From positions 1 through 36,047 of the forward strand of contig JBDIBB010000032.1 of assembly GCA_039812685.1 (NCBI GenBank): a stretch of DNA of 36,047 nucleotides. Reading direction: 5' to 3'. This document shows positions 1 to 9,203 of the stretch, piece after piece. Under the pieces are notes generated by a model. The model was not told the origin of the DNA, did not search any database, and saw nothing but the letters and a program-made list of their open reading frames with translations. Each line of letters begins with the position of its first letter. The stretch's first letter is position 1. The DNA comes from JBDIBB01 sp039812685 (lineage in GTDB: Bacteria > Acidobacteriota > Vicinamibacteria > Vicinamibacterales > JAFNAJ01). Made by a program: the position numbers and the translations under genes.

Positions 1-849
1 GAGGATCCGAAGGTGATCGACGCCTGGTTCAAGCTCGGCAACGCGTACTTCCGGGCGGGCCGGTTCCAGGAGGCGATCGACAACTACCGGAAGGCGCTCG
101 ATCTCAAGCCCGACTACGACCTGGCGGTCATCAACATCGCGCAGGCCTATCGCCAGATGGGCAACGACGAGGCGGCCATCGCCGGCTACGAGCACTACCT
201 CCGCATCGGCCCGAAGGACGCGTACGTCCGGTACCAGCTCGGCGAGATCTTTCTCGATCGAGGCGATTCGACGACGGCCGAACGCTGGTTCCGGGAAGCG
301 CTGGACCTCGATCCGAAGGTGGCGCAGGCCAAGAACGCCATGGCGGTGCTCGCTTTCCAGCGGGGTGAGGTGGCCGAGTCCGAGCGCCTGATCGCGGAGG
401 CGATCGCCATCCGGTCCGACGTGAAGCTCGCCCGCTACAACCGCGCACTGATCGCCGAGCAGCGCGGCGATGCCGCCGCCGCCGAGCGGGAGTACCTCGA
501 GGAGCTGAAGCTGCACCCCGACAGCTACAAGGCGGCCTTCAACCTCTCGCGGCTCTACGAAGCCGCGGGCCAGCGCGACCTCCAGGTGGACGCGCTCAGG
601 CAGGCGCTGGAGGGCAATCCACGGTTTGCCGAGGGACACCTGTTTCTCGCCAAGGCCTATCTCGACCAGGGCCGGAACCTGGCCGAGGCTGCGCGGCTCG
701 CGCAGCGCGGGCTCGACCTGGGCCCGCAGCCTGGGCTGGTTCCCTTCGGGCACTTCGTGCTCGCGGACCTATATAATCGACTGGGCCGCCCGGCTGAGGC
801 GGCCCAACACGTCGCCAGAGGGCGGGCCCTGCAACGGGCCGCCCGATAG
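1..849 (+). CDS. TPR-repeat protein, C-terminal part (5' end outside window)
   Basis: The frame is open from the first base, so the gene starts before the window; 282 residues and the stop are visible. The visible protein is a regular array of about eight 34-residue tetratricopeptide repeats, with the usual pattern of small residues at positions 8 and 20 and Pro near 32 (for example AWFKLGNAYFRAGRFQEAID and YVRYQLGEIFLDRGDSTTAE). TPR arrays are protein-binding scaffolds. No catalytic domain is seen in the visible part; in related bacteria such arrays often follow an N-terminal sulfatase or peptidase domain, but that cannot be judged here. A GTG at position 13 is a possible internal start but lies inside the first repeat, so it is unlikely to be the real one. 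Function unknown. Confidence 0.85.
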   Translation, partial: EDPKVIDAWFKLGNAYFRAGRFQEAIDNYRKALDLKPDYDLAVINIAQAYRQMGNDEAAIAGYEHYLRIGPKDAYVRYQLGEIFLDRGDSTTAERWFREALDLDPKVAQAKNAMAVLAFQRGEVAESERLIAEAIAIRSDVKLARYNRALIAEQRGDAAAAEREYLEELKLHPDSYKAAFNLSRLYEAAGQRDLQVDALRQALEGNPRFAEGHLFLAKAYLDQGRNLAEAARLAQRGLDLGPQPGLVPFGHFVLADLYNRLGRPAEAAQHVARGRALQRAAR

Positions 850-1005
850 AAGACCCCCCAGGCCAGCCCGAAGAGCGGGCCGGGATCGAAGGTCGCTCCA
901 CGCTTCACCGCAAGGCTCCCGGCGGCACCCGAGGCGCGCAGCACCGCGGGCGTTCACCGACCGACAGCCGGACGCACGAGACGTCCGCGGGAGCCAGCCA
1001 GAACC

Positions 1006-2277
1006 ATGACCGACAAGACCACGAAGCGGGCGGTGCGCAAGACGCGCCCGTCCAAGGCCATGACTGCCGCTGCCGCCGGGGCGAAGCCCGACGGCCAGGC
1101 ACCCTCGCCGGAAGCGACCACGGCGCAGGCTGCCGCCTCAGATCAGGACGTGCCTGGCGCCACCCCACATGAGGGCGTGGGGGCGGGGGCGGGACGGGGC
1201 CGTGCGAAACGGCCGACGCGCGCCGCGAAGCCGGCCGCCGTCAAGGCAGCTGCGACTGCGGCGCCCACCTCCCGCAAGGCTGCCGGGACGCGCCGGACGG
1301 TGGGCGCGCGATCCGAAGCCCCCCCTGCTCCGGCAGCCAGGAAGGCCAGGACGCCGCGCCGGGCGCCGGCCAGCCCGGGAGCGAAGCCGGCAGCAAGCCC
1401 GGCCGTGGCGGTATCGACGACAAGCCCGCTGTCGATCCTGATCGTCGCCTCCGAGGCTGCACCCTTTGCCCGCCCCGGCGCGCTGGCCGATCTGATCGGA
1501 GGGCTGCCTGCAGCGCTTGGCGCGCTCGGACACCAGGTGACGCTGATCGTGCCACGCTACGCGGGCGAGACGCGCGGGGTGCCCGTGGATTGCTTCGCCG
1601 TGCCAATGGGCAGCCACGTCGAGACGGCAGCCTGTTACGAGGTGCCGATCGGGCCCAACGCCCGGGCGATCCTGGTCGAGCACCCGGGCTTCTTCGAGCG
1701 GGAGCACCTCTACGGCGACGGGCAGGCCGATTACGCCGACAACCCGCGGCGCTTCGCGTTCCTGTGCCGTGCGGCCCTGGAGTGGGCAGCACGAGCGGGC
1801 GAGCCGGTGGACGTGGTGCACGTCCACGACTGGCAGGCGGCGCTCGTCCCGGTGCTGCTGCGCACGGAATGGGCCGGCACGCCGGCGTTGGCCGGCGCCA
1901 CCACCGTCCTCACCATCCACGACGCCGCCTTCCAGGGCCTGTGCGCGCCGGAGTGGCTCGGCATGCTGGGCCTGGCACCGGAACTCTATTCGGTGAATGG
2001 CCTCGAGTTCTGGGGCCGGCTCAGCTTCCTCAAGGGCGGGATCGTGTTCAGCGACGCGGTCTGCACGCTGGGCACGGCTTACGCGCGGCAGCTTGCCAGC
2101 GGCGAGCGGGCCTCGGGTCTCGAGGGCATGCTCGCGATGCGCGGCGGCACGTTCTTCGGCGTCGTCGACGACGAGGGGGCGGGAGCCGGGTCAGGACTGC
2201 CCGCCGTGCCGGAGCTCGCGCGGCGCTTCGCCGAGGTGTTCGCCGCGGTGCGCGAGTCACGGCTCGCGAGCGCGTGA
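1006..2277 (+). CDS. Lone glycogen-synthase GT5 domain with histone-H1-like N-terminal tail
   Basis: The 423-residue product has two parts. Residues 1-140 are an Ala/Pro/Lys/Arg-rich low-complexity tail resembling histone H1 tails. Residues 141 to about 395 match the N-terminal Rossmann domain of GT5 glycogen synthase (GlgA): SILIVASEAAPFA, HVHDWQAALVPVLL, TIHDAAFQG and EFWGRLSFLKGG. The ADP-glucose loop, normally KTGGL, reads RPGAL here (R156 in place of Lys). The NGID segment that leads into the second GlgA domain is replaced by VDDEG, and the protein ends about 40 residues later. The whole C-terminal GT1 domain is missing, and only 154 bases separate this gene from trxA, so no frameshifted remainder fits. 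It is probably not an active glycogen synthase; a regulatory, glucan- or DNA-binding role is guesswork. The ATG start has only a weak ribosome site. Confidence 0.85.
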   Translation: MTDKTTKRAVRKTRPSKAMTAAAAGAKPDGQAPSPEATTAQAAASDQDVPGATPHEGVGAGAGRGRAKRPTRAAKPAAVKAAATAAPTSRKAAGTRRTVGARSEAPPAPAARKARTPRRAPASPGAKPAASPAVAVSTTSPLSILIVASEAAPFARPGALADLIGGLPAALGALGHQVTLIVPRYAGETRGVPVDCFAVPMGSHVETAACYEVPIGPNARAILVEHPGFFEREHLYGDGQADYADNPRRFAFLCRAALEWAARAGEPVDVVHVHDWQAALVPVLLRTEWAGTPALAGATTVLTIHDAAFQGLCAPEWLGMLGLAPELYSVNGLEFWGRLSFLKGGIVFSDAVCTLGTAYARQLASGERASGLEGMLAMRGGTFFGVVDDEGAGAGSGLPAVPELARRFAEVFAAVRESRLASA

Positions 2278-2431
2278 TGCGGCGGCGCACAGGCCCGCCG
2301 GTTCCTGCGCCATAATCCACGACGCCGGCCGGTGGCTGTAACCATGCTGCCGGTCCGGCGTCTCTGTGTCGTGACCCCGGCGCCCGCGCCGTGCCTTGAA
2401 GGCGCGCGCTGGGGCGCCGCGAGAGGACTCC

Positions 2432-2761
2432 ATGGCTTCCGACAAGATTACGACCCTGACCGACGCGAACTTCCAGCAGGTGATCGGCGCCGCGACGACG
2501 CCGGTGCTGGTGGACTTCTGGGCCGAGTGGTGCGGCCCCTGCCGCATGATCGCGCCAACGCTCGATGCGCTCGCAGGCGAACTCGAGGGCAAGCTCACCG
2601 TCGGCAAGATGAACGTCGATGACAACCCGATCATCCCCACGCAGTTCGGGATCCGCAGCATCCCGACGCTGATGGTCTTCAAGGGAGGCCGGATGGTGGA
2701 TCAGGTGCTCGGCGTGCGCGACAAGGCCGAGCTGAAGAAGATGGTGGAGAAGCACTTCTGA
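2432..2761 (+). CDS. trxA: Thioredoxin
   Basis: A 109-residue cytoplasmic disulfide reductase, the normal length for thioredoxin 1. The active site WCGPC places the redox cysteines at residues 34 and 37; a cis-Pro loop (SIPTLMVF) and the Asp of VDFWAEW are also present. It accepts electrons from thioredoxin reductase, whose gene follows 82 bases downstream, and passes them to ribonucleotide reductase, peroxiredoxins and other targets. ATG 2432 is chosen because GAGAGGA lies 5 bases upstream; an upstream in-frame TTG at 2396 adds a non-homologous 12-residue extension. A CATAAT hexamer at 2311-2316 could be a -10 box, but no matching -35 is visible. Confidence 0.96.
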   Translation: MASDKITTLTDANFQQVIGAATTPVLVDFWAEWCGPCRMIAPTLDALAGELEGKLTVGKMNVDDNPIIPTQFGIRSIPTLMVFKGGRMVDQVLGVRDKAELKKMVEKHF

Positions 2762-2785
2762 GGCCGTCGCCCGGGGCCCGGGAGC

Positions 2786-2816
2786 CGAGGCCCCAGGCCC
2801 CAGGCCCCAGGCCTCG
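2786..2816 (+). repeat. Three tandem GGCCCCA units inside an inverted repeat
   Basis: Between trxA and trxB, the 7-base unit GGCCCCA occurs three times in direct tandem (2789-2809). The block is bounded by CGAGGCC (2786-2792) and its exact inverse GGCCTCG (2810-2816), so the RNA or DNA could form a stem with a loop of about 17 bases. A related block, inverted in orientation, lies behind priA at 32506-32541. There is no T-tract, so a classical intrinsic terminator is not supported; a dispersed intergenic repeat or a processing or attenuation structure are both possible. Confidence 0.6.
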
Positions 2817-2843
2817 ATCCCGACACCCCGCCGAGACACACCC

Positions 2844-3789
2844 ATGACCACCTCCCGTGACGTCGTCATCATCGGATCCGGCCCCGCCGGGCTCACCGCG
2901 GCCCTCTACGCCGCAAGGGCCAACCTCGCGCCCCTGGTCATCGAAGGGCTGAGCGCGGGCGGTCAGCTGATGCTCACGACGATGGTGGAGAACTACCCCG
3001 GGTACCGCGACGGCATCATGGGGCCCGACCTGATCAACGAACTGCGCGCCCAGGCGCAGCGTTTCGGCGCCGAGGTGGTCGTGGGCGACGTGAAGGCCGT
3101 CGATCTGTCCAGGCGGCCGTTCGTGCTCACCACCGACGAGGGCGAGATCACCGCGCGCGCGCTGATCGTGGCCACCGGCGCGTCGGCGCGCCTGCTCGGC
3201 CTCGAGTCGGAAGCGAAGCTCATGGGGCACGGGGTGACGACGTGTGCCACCTGCGACGGCTACTTCTACCGCGGGCGTCCGGTGGCGGTGGTGGGCGGCG
3301 GCGACTCGGCCGTCGAGGAGGCCATCTTCCTCACGAAGTTCGCGTCGAAGGTCTCGCTGATTCACCGGCGCGACAGGCTGCGCGCGTCGAAGATCATGCA
3401 GGACAAGGCGATGGCCAACCCGAAGATCGAGTTCATCTGGAACGCGGTCGTCGAGGCGGTGCTCGATCCGGCCAAGGGCGAGGTGAGCGGCGTGCTCGTG
3501 CGCGACGTCGTGACGGGCGAGCAGAAGACGGTGCCGGTCGATGGCCTGTTCGTCGCCATCGGCCACACGCCGAACACCGGCCTGTTCAGAGGCCAACTCG
3601 ACATGGACGAGAACGGCTACCTGATCACCGGGAAGGGGAGCCGGACGAACGTGCCGGGCGTGTTCGCGGCAGGCGACGTGCAGGACCACGTGTACCGGCA
3701 GGCGATCACCGCCGCGGGGTCGGGGTGCATGGCCGCCATCGACGCCGAGCGCTACCTCGACGGCGTGCCCGGGCACGAGGCGGCGGTGG

Positions 3790-3800
<11 letters not shown>
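2844..3800 (+). CDS. trxB: Thioredoxin-disulfide reductase
   Basis: The 318-residue flavoenzyme transfers electrons from NADPH to thioredoxin in the cytoplasm. It has the FAD-binding GSGPAGLTAALYAARAN near the N-terminus, the redox-active CATC in TCATCDGYFY around residue 135, the NADPH-binding GGGDSAVEEA just after it, and the second FAD motif GDVQDHVYRQAITAAGSGC near the C-terminus. Length and order of motifs are normal for the low-molecular-weight bacterial family. It follows trxA on the same strand, so the two form a complete thioredoxin system. The last 11 bases overlap tail to tail with the end of mnmA on the other strand. Confidence 0.97.
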
Positions 3801-4863
<1,063 letters not shown>

Positions 4864-4865
4864 GG

Positions 4866-6020
4866 CTAGCCTCGCCCCCGGAGGTCGCGCAGCCGGCGCA
4901 CCAGCCGCGGGAGCCGTTCGAGCACGCGGTCGATCTCGTCTTCCGTCGTGGCGGACCCGAGGCTGAAGCGCAGCGCGTCCTGGGCCCGTGCGCCCGCCAG
5001 GCCCATTGCCCGCAGCACGTGGCTGGGCTCGAGCGTACCGGAGGAGCAGGCCGATCCGGTCGAGACGGCCACGCCGTCGAGGTCGAGCGCCATGAGCAGC
5101 GCCTCGGCCTCCACACCAGCGAATGCGACATTGGTGGTATTGGGCACCCTCGGGGCGCTGCCGCCGTTGACCGAGGTGTCGGGCACTGTCGAGAGGATGC
5201 CGAGTTCGAGCCGATCTCGCAGCCGGGCCGTGCGTGGTGCATCGGTGTCGATGTGCGCGGCCGCATGCCGCGCCGCGGCCCCGAAGCCGGCGATGGCGGC
5301 GACGTTCTCCGTCCCGGCTCGACGGCCGCGCTCCTGACGGCCACCGGTGAGGCAGGGCGTGAGCCGGACGCCGCGCCGGATCCAGAGCGCGCCGGCGCCT
5401 TTCGGCCCGCCGAACTTGTGCGCCGACACCGAGAGCAGATCCACGCCGAGCGCCGAGACGTCGACCGGCAGCTTGCCGGCCGTCTGCACGGCGTCTGTGT
5501 GGAACCATGCGCCCGCCGCGCGGGCCGTCGCGGCCAGTTCGGCGATGGGCTGAACGGTGCCCACCTCGTTGTTGGCGTGCATCACCGACACCAGCGCGGT
5601 GTCGGGGCGGAGCAGCGCAACGAGAGCCGACACGCGGACCACGCCGTCGGCGTCGACCGGCAGCCACGAGACGTCCCAGCCGCGCTTGCCGAGCGCGCGC
5701 ACGGTGTTGAGGACCGCCTCGTGTTCGATGGCCGATGCGATCAGGTGACGGCGCTTCGACCCGGCGAGGACCTCGGCAGCGCCGCGCACGGCCAGGTTGT
5801 CGCTTTCGGTTCCACCGCTCGTGAAGACCAGCTCGCTGGCCTCGGCGCCGATGAGGCCGGCGACCGCGGTGCGCGCCTCGTCGATGTCGGCCTTGGCCCG
5901 CTGCCCGTCGAGATGGACGCTCGAGGCGTTGCCGATCGAGGTCTGCAGCACGCGCACCATCGCGGAGAGCGCCTCTGGCAGGATTGGCGTTGTCGCGTTG
6001 TGATCCAGGTAGATCCTCAC
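4866..6020 (-). CDS. Cysteine desulfurase (NifS/IscS family), likely sulfur donor for MnmA
   Basis: The 384-residue PLP enzyme converts cysteine to alanine and carries the sulfur as a persulfide. It opens with IYLDHNATTP. The PLP-binding lysine is K202 in SVSAHKFGGPKGAG, the cofactor-contacting histidine lies in SAIEHEAV, and the active cysteine C325 sits in the loop STGSACSSGTLEPSHVL. The short loop after SACSS is typical of group I enzymes. No iscR, iscU or iscA follows; instead mnmA begins 2 bases later, as in the B. subtilis yrvO-mnmA pair. A dedicated role in tRNA thiolation is therefore inferred, although iron-sulfur supply is also possible. The GTG start gives the family N-terminus; the open frame extends far upstream, but that extension is antisense to bactofilin and has no homology. 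Confidence 0.94.
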   Translation of the reverse strand: MRIYLDHNATTPILPEALSAMVRVLQTSIGNASSVHLDGQRAKADIDEARTAVAGLIGAEASELVFTSGGTESDNLAVRGAAEVLAGSKRRHLIASAIEHEAVLNTVRALGKRGWDVSWLPVDADGVVRVSALVALLRPDTALVSVMHANNEVGTVQPIAELAATARAAGAWFHTDAVQTAGKLPVDVSALGVDLLSVSAHKFGGPKGAGALWIRRGVRLTPCLTGGRQERGRRAGTENVAAIAGFGAAARHAAAHIDTDAPRTARLRDRLELGILSTVPDTSVNGGSAPRVPNTTNVAFAGVEAEALLMALDLDGVAVSTGSACSSGTLEPSHVLRAMGLAGARAQDALRFSLGSATTEDEIDRVLERLPRLVRRLRDLRGRG

Positions 6021-6181
6021 CCAGCCATCGTAGCGTAGCGGCGGCTCCCGCGGCCCTCTTCGTGTGGTGACCGCGGAGCCGTGCGGGTGATCCGGCGCGC
6101 GCGTCCTGCCGGACGCCGATCGGGCGCCGCCCGCGAGCGGAATGCTGGTTTCGAGCCGGCGATTGCGGGGCCGGCGTGAGG

Positions 6182-6187
6182 TATACT
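6182..6187 (+). promoter_or_regulatory. Possible -10 box upstream of bactofilin
   Basis: TATACT matches the sigma70 -10 consensus at five of six bases in an otherwise GC-rich divergent intergenic region, 65 bases before the bactofilin start. No convincing -35 hexamer lies 16-18 bases upstream. The same TATACTG string occurs just before the MerR-type gene at 35700. Confidence 0.35.
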
Positions 6188-6252
6188 GGCGCTCGCCCCG
6201 GCCCGAACGGTCTTTCCTGCGCAGTACGACGCTTTCACGGGAGTTCTCGTCT

Positions 6253-6801
6253 ATGTGGAAACGGGACGAAGGTGTGCGGCCGGCTCCTCCAGCGGCCACC
6301 CCGGCTCCGGCGCCACCGCCGGCGCCGGCCTCGAGTGCCCCGCCGGCGCCTGAACCGGTTGCTGGCGCACCCAGGTCATCAACGCTCGCGAGGGACACGG
6401 TGAACATCGGCAAGTCAGTCGTCATCAAGGGTGAACTGAGCGGCAGCGAGGATCTGGCCATCGAAGGGCAGGTGGACGGCAGGATCGAGCTCCGGCAGAA
6501 CGTGTTGACCATCGGCCCCAACGGCAAGATCAAGGCCGAGATCTTCGCCAAGCAGGTGGTAGTGCTTGGAGAGGTGGTGGGCAACATCACGGCTTCGGAG
6601 AAGGTCGAGATCCGCGACAACGGTTCCGTGGATGGCGACCTGACGTCGCCGCGCGTGGCCATTGCCGAAGGCGCCCACTTCCGCGGCAGCATCGACATGC
6701 AGCGCGGGGGCGCGGTGATCGGCGGAGGCAAGCCGGTGGCCGAGGCCAAGCCCGTGGCCGAGGCCAAGCCGGCAGCCGATCCCAAACCGGCCAAGGCCTG
6801 A
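6253..6801 (+). CDS. Bactofilin family cytoskeletal protein
   Basis: The 182-residue protein has a Pro/Ala-rich disordered N-terminus (residues 1-45), then a bactofilin (DUF583) core of short repeated beta strands of right-handed helix type (TVNIGKSVVIKGELSGSEDL, IEGQVDGRI, VVLGEVVGNI), then a Lys/Pro/Ala tail. Bactofilins polymerise without nucleotide into filaments that locate envelope enzymes, polysaccharide machinery or chromosome-segregation proteins. ATG 6253 is chosen because GGGAG precedes it by about 9 bases and the protein then begins like other bactofilins; an in-frame ATG at 6142 would add 37 basic residues of no family likeness. The C-terminal tail contains a duplicated KPVAEA unit. 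A methyltransferase-like gene follows on the same strand. Confidence 0.9.
   Translation: MWKRDEGVRPAPPAATPAPAPPPAPASSAPPAPEPVAGAPRSSTLARDTVNIGKSVVIKGELSGSEDLAIEGQVDGRIELRQNVLTIGPNGKIKAEIFAKQVVVLGEVVGNITASEKVEIRDNGSVDGDLTSPRVAIAEGAHFRGSIDMQRGGAVIGGGKPVAEAKPVAEAKPAADPKPAKA
6730..6765 (+). repeat. 18-base tandem duplication in bactofilin tail
   Basis: Two adjacent 18-base copies (6730-6747 and 6748-6765, one mismatch) each encode KPVAEA, followed by a degenerate third copy encoding KPAADP. It lies in the disordered C-terminal tail, so copy number can vary without disturbing the folded core. Confidence 0.8.
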
Positions 6802-6810
6802 GATTCGAGG

Positions 6811-6840
6811 GCGGGCCGCGCCGCCGGGGTGCCGGCCCGC
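6811..6840 (+). other. Inverted repeat after bactofilin
   Basis: GCGGGCC (6811-6817) and GGCCCGC (6834-6840) form perfect 7-base arms around a 16-base GC-rich loop, starting 10 bases after the bactofilin stop. No T-run follows, so Rho-independent termination is uncertain. If real, it separates bactofilin from the next gene and favours the downstream GTG start at 6853 for that gene. Confidence 0.4.
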
Positions 6841-6852
6841 TCCCACTCACCC

Positions 6853-7479
6853 GTGTTCGGATTCGGCAAGAAGGATCGGGCTGACGCGCCGGCGCCGGCT
6901 CTGGGTCCCGAGCGCCGCGTCGCCACGAAGGTGCTGCCGAAGTTCCTGGCAGCGGTGGGGCAGCGTGCGTCTCCGGTCGTGCTCGACCTGGGACCGGTCG
7001 TGGGCTCCAACGTGGCGCTGCTGGGTGAGCGCCTGGGCTGCAAGTTCTTCGTCGAGGATCTCTACGCCGACCTCTACCGCGCGGCGCACGAGGATCGACG
7101 GGGCGAGTTGCCCGCCACGCTCGCGGTGCGCCTCACCCAGGCCGACGCCTCGGTCGACGGCATCCTCTGCTGGGACTTCTTCGACTACCTCGACAAGGCG
7201 TCGGCCGCCGCGCTCGGGGCCCAGCTCGCGCGGGTGCTGGCACCGGGCGGCGTGCTTGCCGGCTTCTTCTCCACGAAGCCTGGGCCCGAGCCGGAGTTCA
7301 CGCGGTTCGTGATCGAAGACGAGACGACGCTCGTTCACAAGCCCTATCGTGGCGTGCCACGTCGCGACGTGGCGTGGCAGAACCGCGACGTGACGCTGCT
7401 GCTGCCGGGCCTGCGCGTGGCCGAGTCGTTCCTCCTGCTCACGCAGACCCGCGAAGTCCTGCTCCGCAAGCCCGCCTGA
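6853..7479 (+). CDS. Class I methyltransferase-like protein, substrate unknown
   Basis: The 208-residue protein resembles a Rossmann-fold SAM-dependent methyltransferase. VVLDLGPVVGSNVALLGERL corresponds to motif I (a glycine-rich loop after a hydrophobic strand), FFVEDLYADLY to the acidic end of strand 2, DGILCWDFFDYLD to motif IV, and LARVLAPGGVLAGFFST to the post-motif helix-strand. The glycine loop is atypical (GPVVGSN rather than GxGxG), so activity is not assured. The GTG start at 6853 yields MFGFGKKDRAD and clears the inverted repeat upstream; GTG 6829 would add eight residues and is possible. It follows bactofilin by about 50 bases and may be co-transcribed. No substrate can be assigned. 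Confidence 0.75.
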   Translation: MFGFGKKDRADAPAPALGPERRVATKVLPKFLAAVGQRASPVVLDLGPVVGSNVALLGERLGCKFFVEDLYADLYRAAHEDRRGELPATLAVRLTQADASVDGILCWDFFDYLDKASAAALGAQLARVLAPGGVLAGFFSTKPGPEPEFTRFVIEDETTLVHKPYRGVPRRDVAWQNRDVTLLLPGLRVAESFLLLTQTREVLLRKPA

Positions 7480-7697
7480 GGCGCCGGGCCCGGCACGGAC
7501 CCGAGCGGCGGGCCGTACCGGCCGCGTCGGGCCCTGTGCTAGCATCCTCGCGGATTCGCGGCCGGGCGACAGGCCGCGAGCCGCGTCCTTGCTCCCGAAG
7601 TCGCATTCCCGACGTCTCGCGGGGGGCCAGGCCAGGCCGCGCCGGCGTCCCGCCGCCGGAGTGCGCCGCCCAGGCCCGTGTCGCACGAGGTTCACGC

Positions 7698-8681
7698 ATG
7701 CAGACCGATCTCTCGCTCGACTTCCTGAAAGTCGTGGAACAGGCCGCCATCGCGTGTGCGCACACGATGGGACAGGGCGACGCGCACAAGGCCGATCAGG
7801 CCGCGGTCGAGGCGATGCGCAAGGCGATGGACGTCATCCCGATGGACGGCCGCATCGTGATTGGCGAGGGCGAGCGCGACGAGGCGCCGATGCTCTACAT
7901 CGGGGAGCGCGTGGGCGAAGGCGTGTCCAGGCCCGACGCCGGCCTGCCGAAGGTGGACATCGCCGTCGACCCGCTGGAGGGCACCAACCTGTGCGCCACG
8001 GGCGTCAACGGCGCCATCGCGGTGCTGGCAGCCTCGAGCGAGAACGGCCTGCTGCACGCGCCCGACTGCTACATGGAGAAGCTCGTCGTCGGGCCGAGCT
8101 GCAAGCACGCGGTGTTCCTCGACGCGCCGGTGTCACACAACCTGAAGGGCATCGCCAAGGCGCTCAACCGGCGGGTGGAGGATCTGGTCATCGTGGTGCT
8201 GGAGCGGCCGCGCCACGAGAAGCTGATCGCCGACATCCGGGCCACGGGCGCGCGCATCCGCCTGATCCGCGACGGCGACCTGTCATGGGGCATCGCGGCG
8301 GCGGTCGAAGGTACGGGCATCCATGCGGTGATGGGCATTGGCGGCGCGCCGGAAGGCGTGCTCGCGGCGGCGGCGATGCGCTGCCTCAACGGCGAGATCT
8401 TCGCGCGCCTCGTGATGAACAAGCCCGGCGACGACGAGCGGGCCCGGGCGATGGGCGTCAGCGATCTCAAGAAGATCTACACCGCCGAGGACCTGGCGCC
8501 CGGCACCGACATCATCTACGCTGCCACGGGCGTCACCGACGGCAAGCTCATGGACGGCGTCAAGTTCTTCGGCGGTGGCGTGCGCACGCACTCCCTCGTC
8601 ATGCGCACCAACCCGGTCCGCATCCATTTCGTCGACACCATCCACGTCATCGACAAGGGAGACGTGCGCATCCGGTTCTGA
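7698..8681 (+). CDS. glpX: Fructose-1,6-bisphosphatase, class II
   Basis: The 327-residue Mg/Mn-dependent phosphatase hydrolyses fructose 1,6-bisphosphate to fructose 6-phosphate, the committed step of gluconeogenesis. Family motifs are all present: IGEGERDEAPMLYIGE near residue 55, the metal-binding VDPLEGTNLCATG near 95, YMEKLVVGP, and GIGGAPEGVLAAAA near 218. Length is normal. ATG 7698 has GAGG 7 bases upstream. The 218-base leader contains TGCTAGCAT (from 7538), which looks like an extended -10 without a recognisable -35. It converges with the LysM/BON gene on the opposite strand. Confidence 0.96.
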   Translation: MQTDLSLDFLKVVEQAAIACAHTMGQGDAHKADQAAVEAMRKAMDVIPMDGRIVIGEGERDEAPMLYIGERVGEGVSRPDAGLPKVDIAVDPLEGTNLCATGVNGAIAVLAASSENGLLHAPDCYMEKLVVGPSCKHAVFLDAPVSHNLKGIAKALNRRVEDLVIVVLERPRHEKLIADIRATGARIRLIRDGDLSWGIAAAVEGTGIHAVMGIGGAPEGVLAAAAMRCLNGEIFARLVMNKPGDDERARAMGVSDLKKIYTAEDLAPGTDIIYAATGVTDGKLMDGVKFFGGGVRTHSLVMRTNPVRIHFVDTIHVIDKGDVRIRF

Positions 8682-8835
8682 TCCTGCTGGACGCCGGCGC
8701 GCGCGCCGACGCGGCGCCGCGTGCGGGACGTGCCCGGCCGGATGCGCGACAGCGAGGACCGGCCGGCGGCGTCGGGTGCGCTGCCGGCCGGTGCGGGTGC
8801 CGGAGGCCAACGACGGCCAGGGCGGCCGGTGCCGG

Positions 8836-9201
8836 CTACTGCGGGATCTTCAGCACCTGGCCCGGCTTGATCCTGTCGGGATCGCTCAACTGGTCCTTGT
8901 TGGCCTCGAAGATCTTCATGTAGGCGTTGGCGTTGCCCAGGAACTCCTTGGCGATCTTGCTCAGCGTGTCGCCGGCCTGCACCGTGTAGGTCTTCGGCTC
9001 CGGCGCCACGACCCGGATGTCGGCCGAGACGTCCTGCTGCCACGTCGGGATGGTCTTGATGGCGTCCCAGATCAGGTTCTTGTCCGCCTCGGACTTCACC
9101 GTGCCCTTGAAGTGGAGCTTGCCGTCGCGCTCCTCGGCCGCGCCGTCCATGCGGCCCTTGCAGGTCTGAATCGCGTATGCATACGTGTCTCGCATGCCCA
9201 T
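8836..9201 (-). CDS. LysM/BON protein resembling potassium-binding Kbp (YgaU)
   Basis: The 121-residue protein has no signal peptide. Residues about 15-65 resemble a BON domain (DGKLHFKGTVKSEADK), and residues about 72-120 form one LysM domain (YTVQAGDTLSKIAKEFLG, then FEANKDQLSDPDRIKPGQVL ending KIPQ). This order and the lack of a signal peptide match E. coli Kbp/YgaU, a cytoplasmic K+-binding protein, although this copy is about 28 residues shorter at the N-terminus. A role in K+ sensing is family-based inference, strengthened by the cation/proton antiporter encoded upstream on the same strand. The ATG at 9201 is fixed by a strong GAGGTGAT site; a second ATG two codons later is less well spaced. 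Confidence 0.88.
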   Translation of the reverse strand: MGMRDTYAYAIQTCKGRMDGAAEERDGKLHFKGTVKSEADKNLIWDAIKTIPTWQQDVSADIRVVAPEPKTYTVQAGDTLSKIAKEFLGNANAYMKIFEANKDQLSDPDRIKPGQVLKIPQ

Positions 9202-9203
9202 GG

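Noticed and set aside
2278..2431. Frameshifted remainder of the glycogen synthase second domain
   Set aside because: The 154 bases are far too few for a GT1 domain of about 200 residues and show no GlgA motif in any frame.
6142..6252. Upstream ATG start for bactofilin
   Set aside because: It would add 37 basic residues unlike bactofilins and would read through the candidate -10 box; ATG 6253 has a ribosome site.
6021..7043. Possible 340-residue N-terminal extension of the cysteine desulfurase
   Set aside because: The extension is antisense to bactofilin and the methyltransferase and is not homologous to desulfurases; GTG 6020 gives the standard N-terminus.
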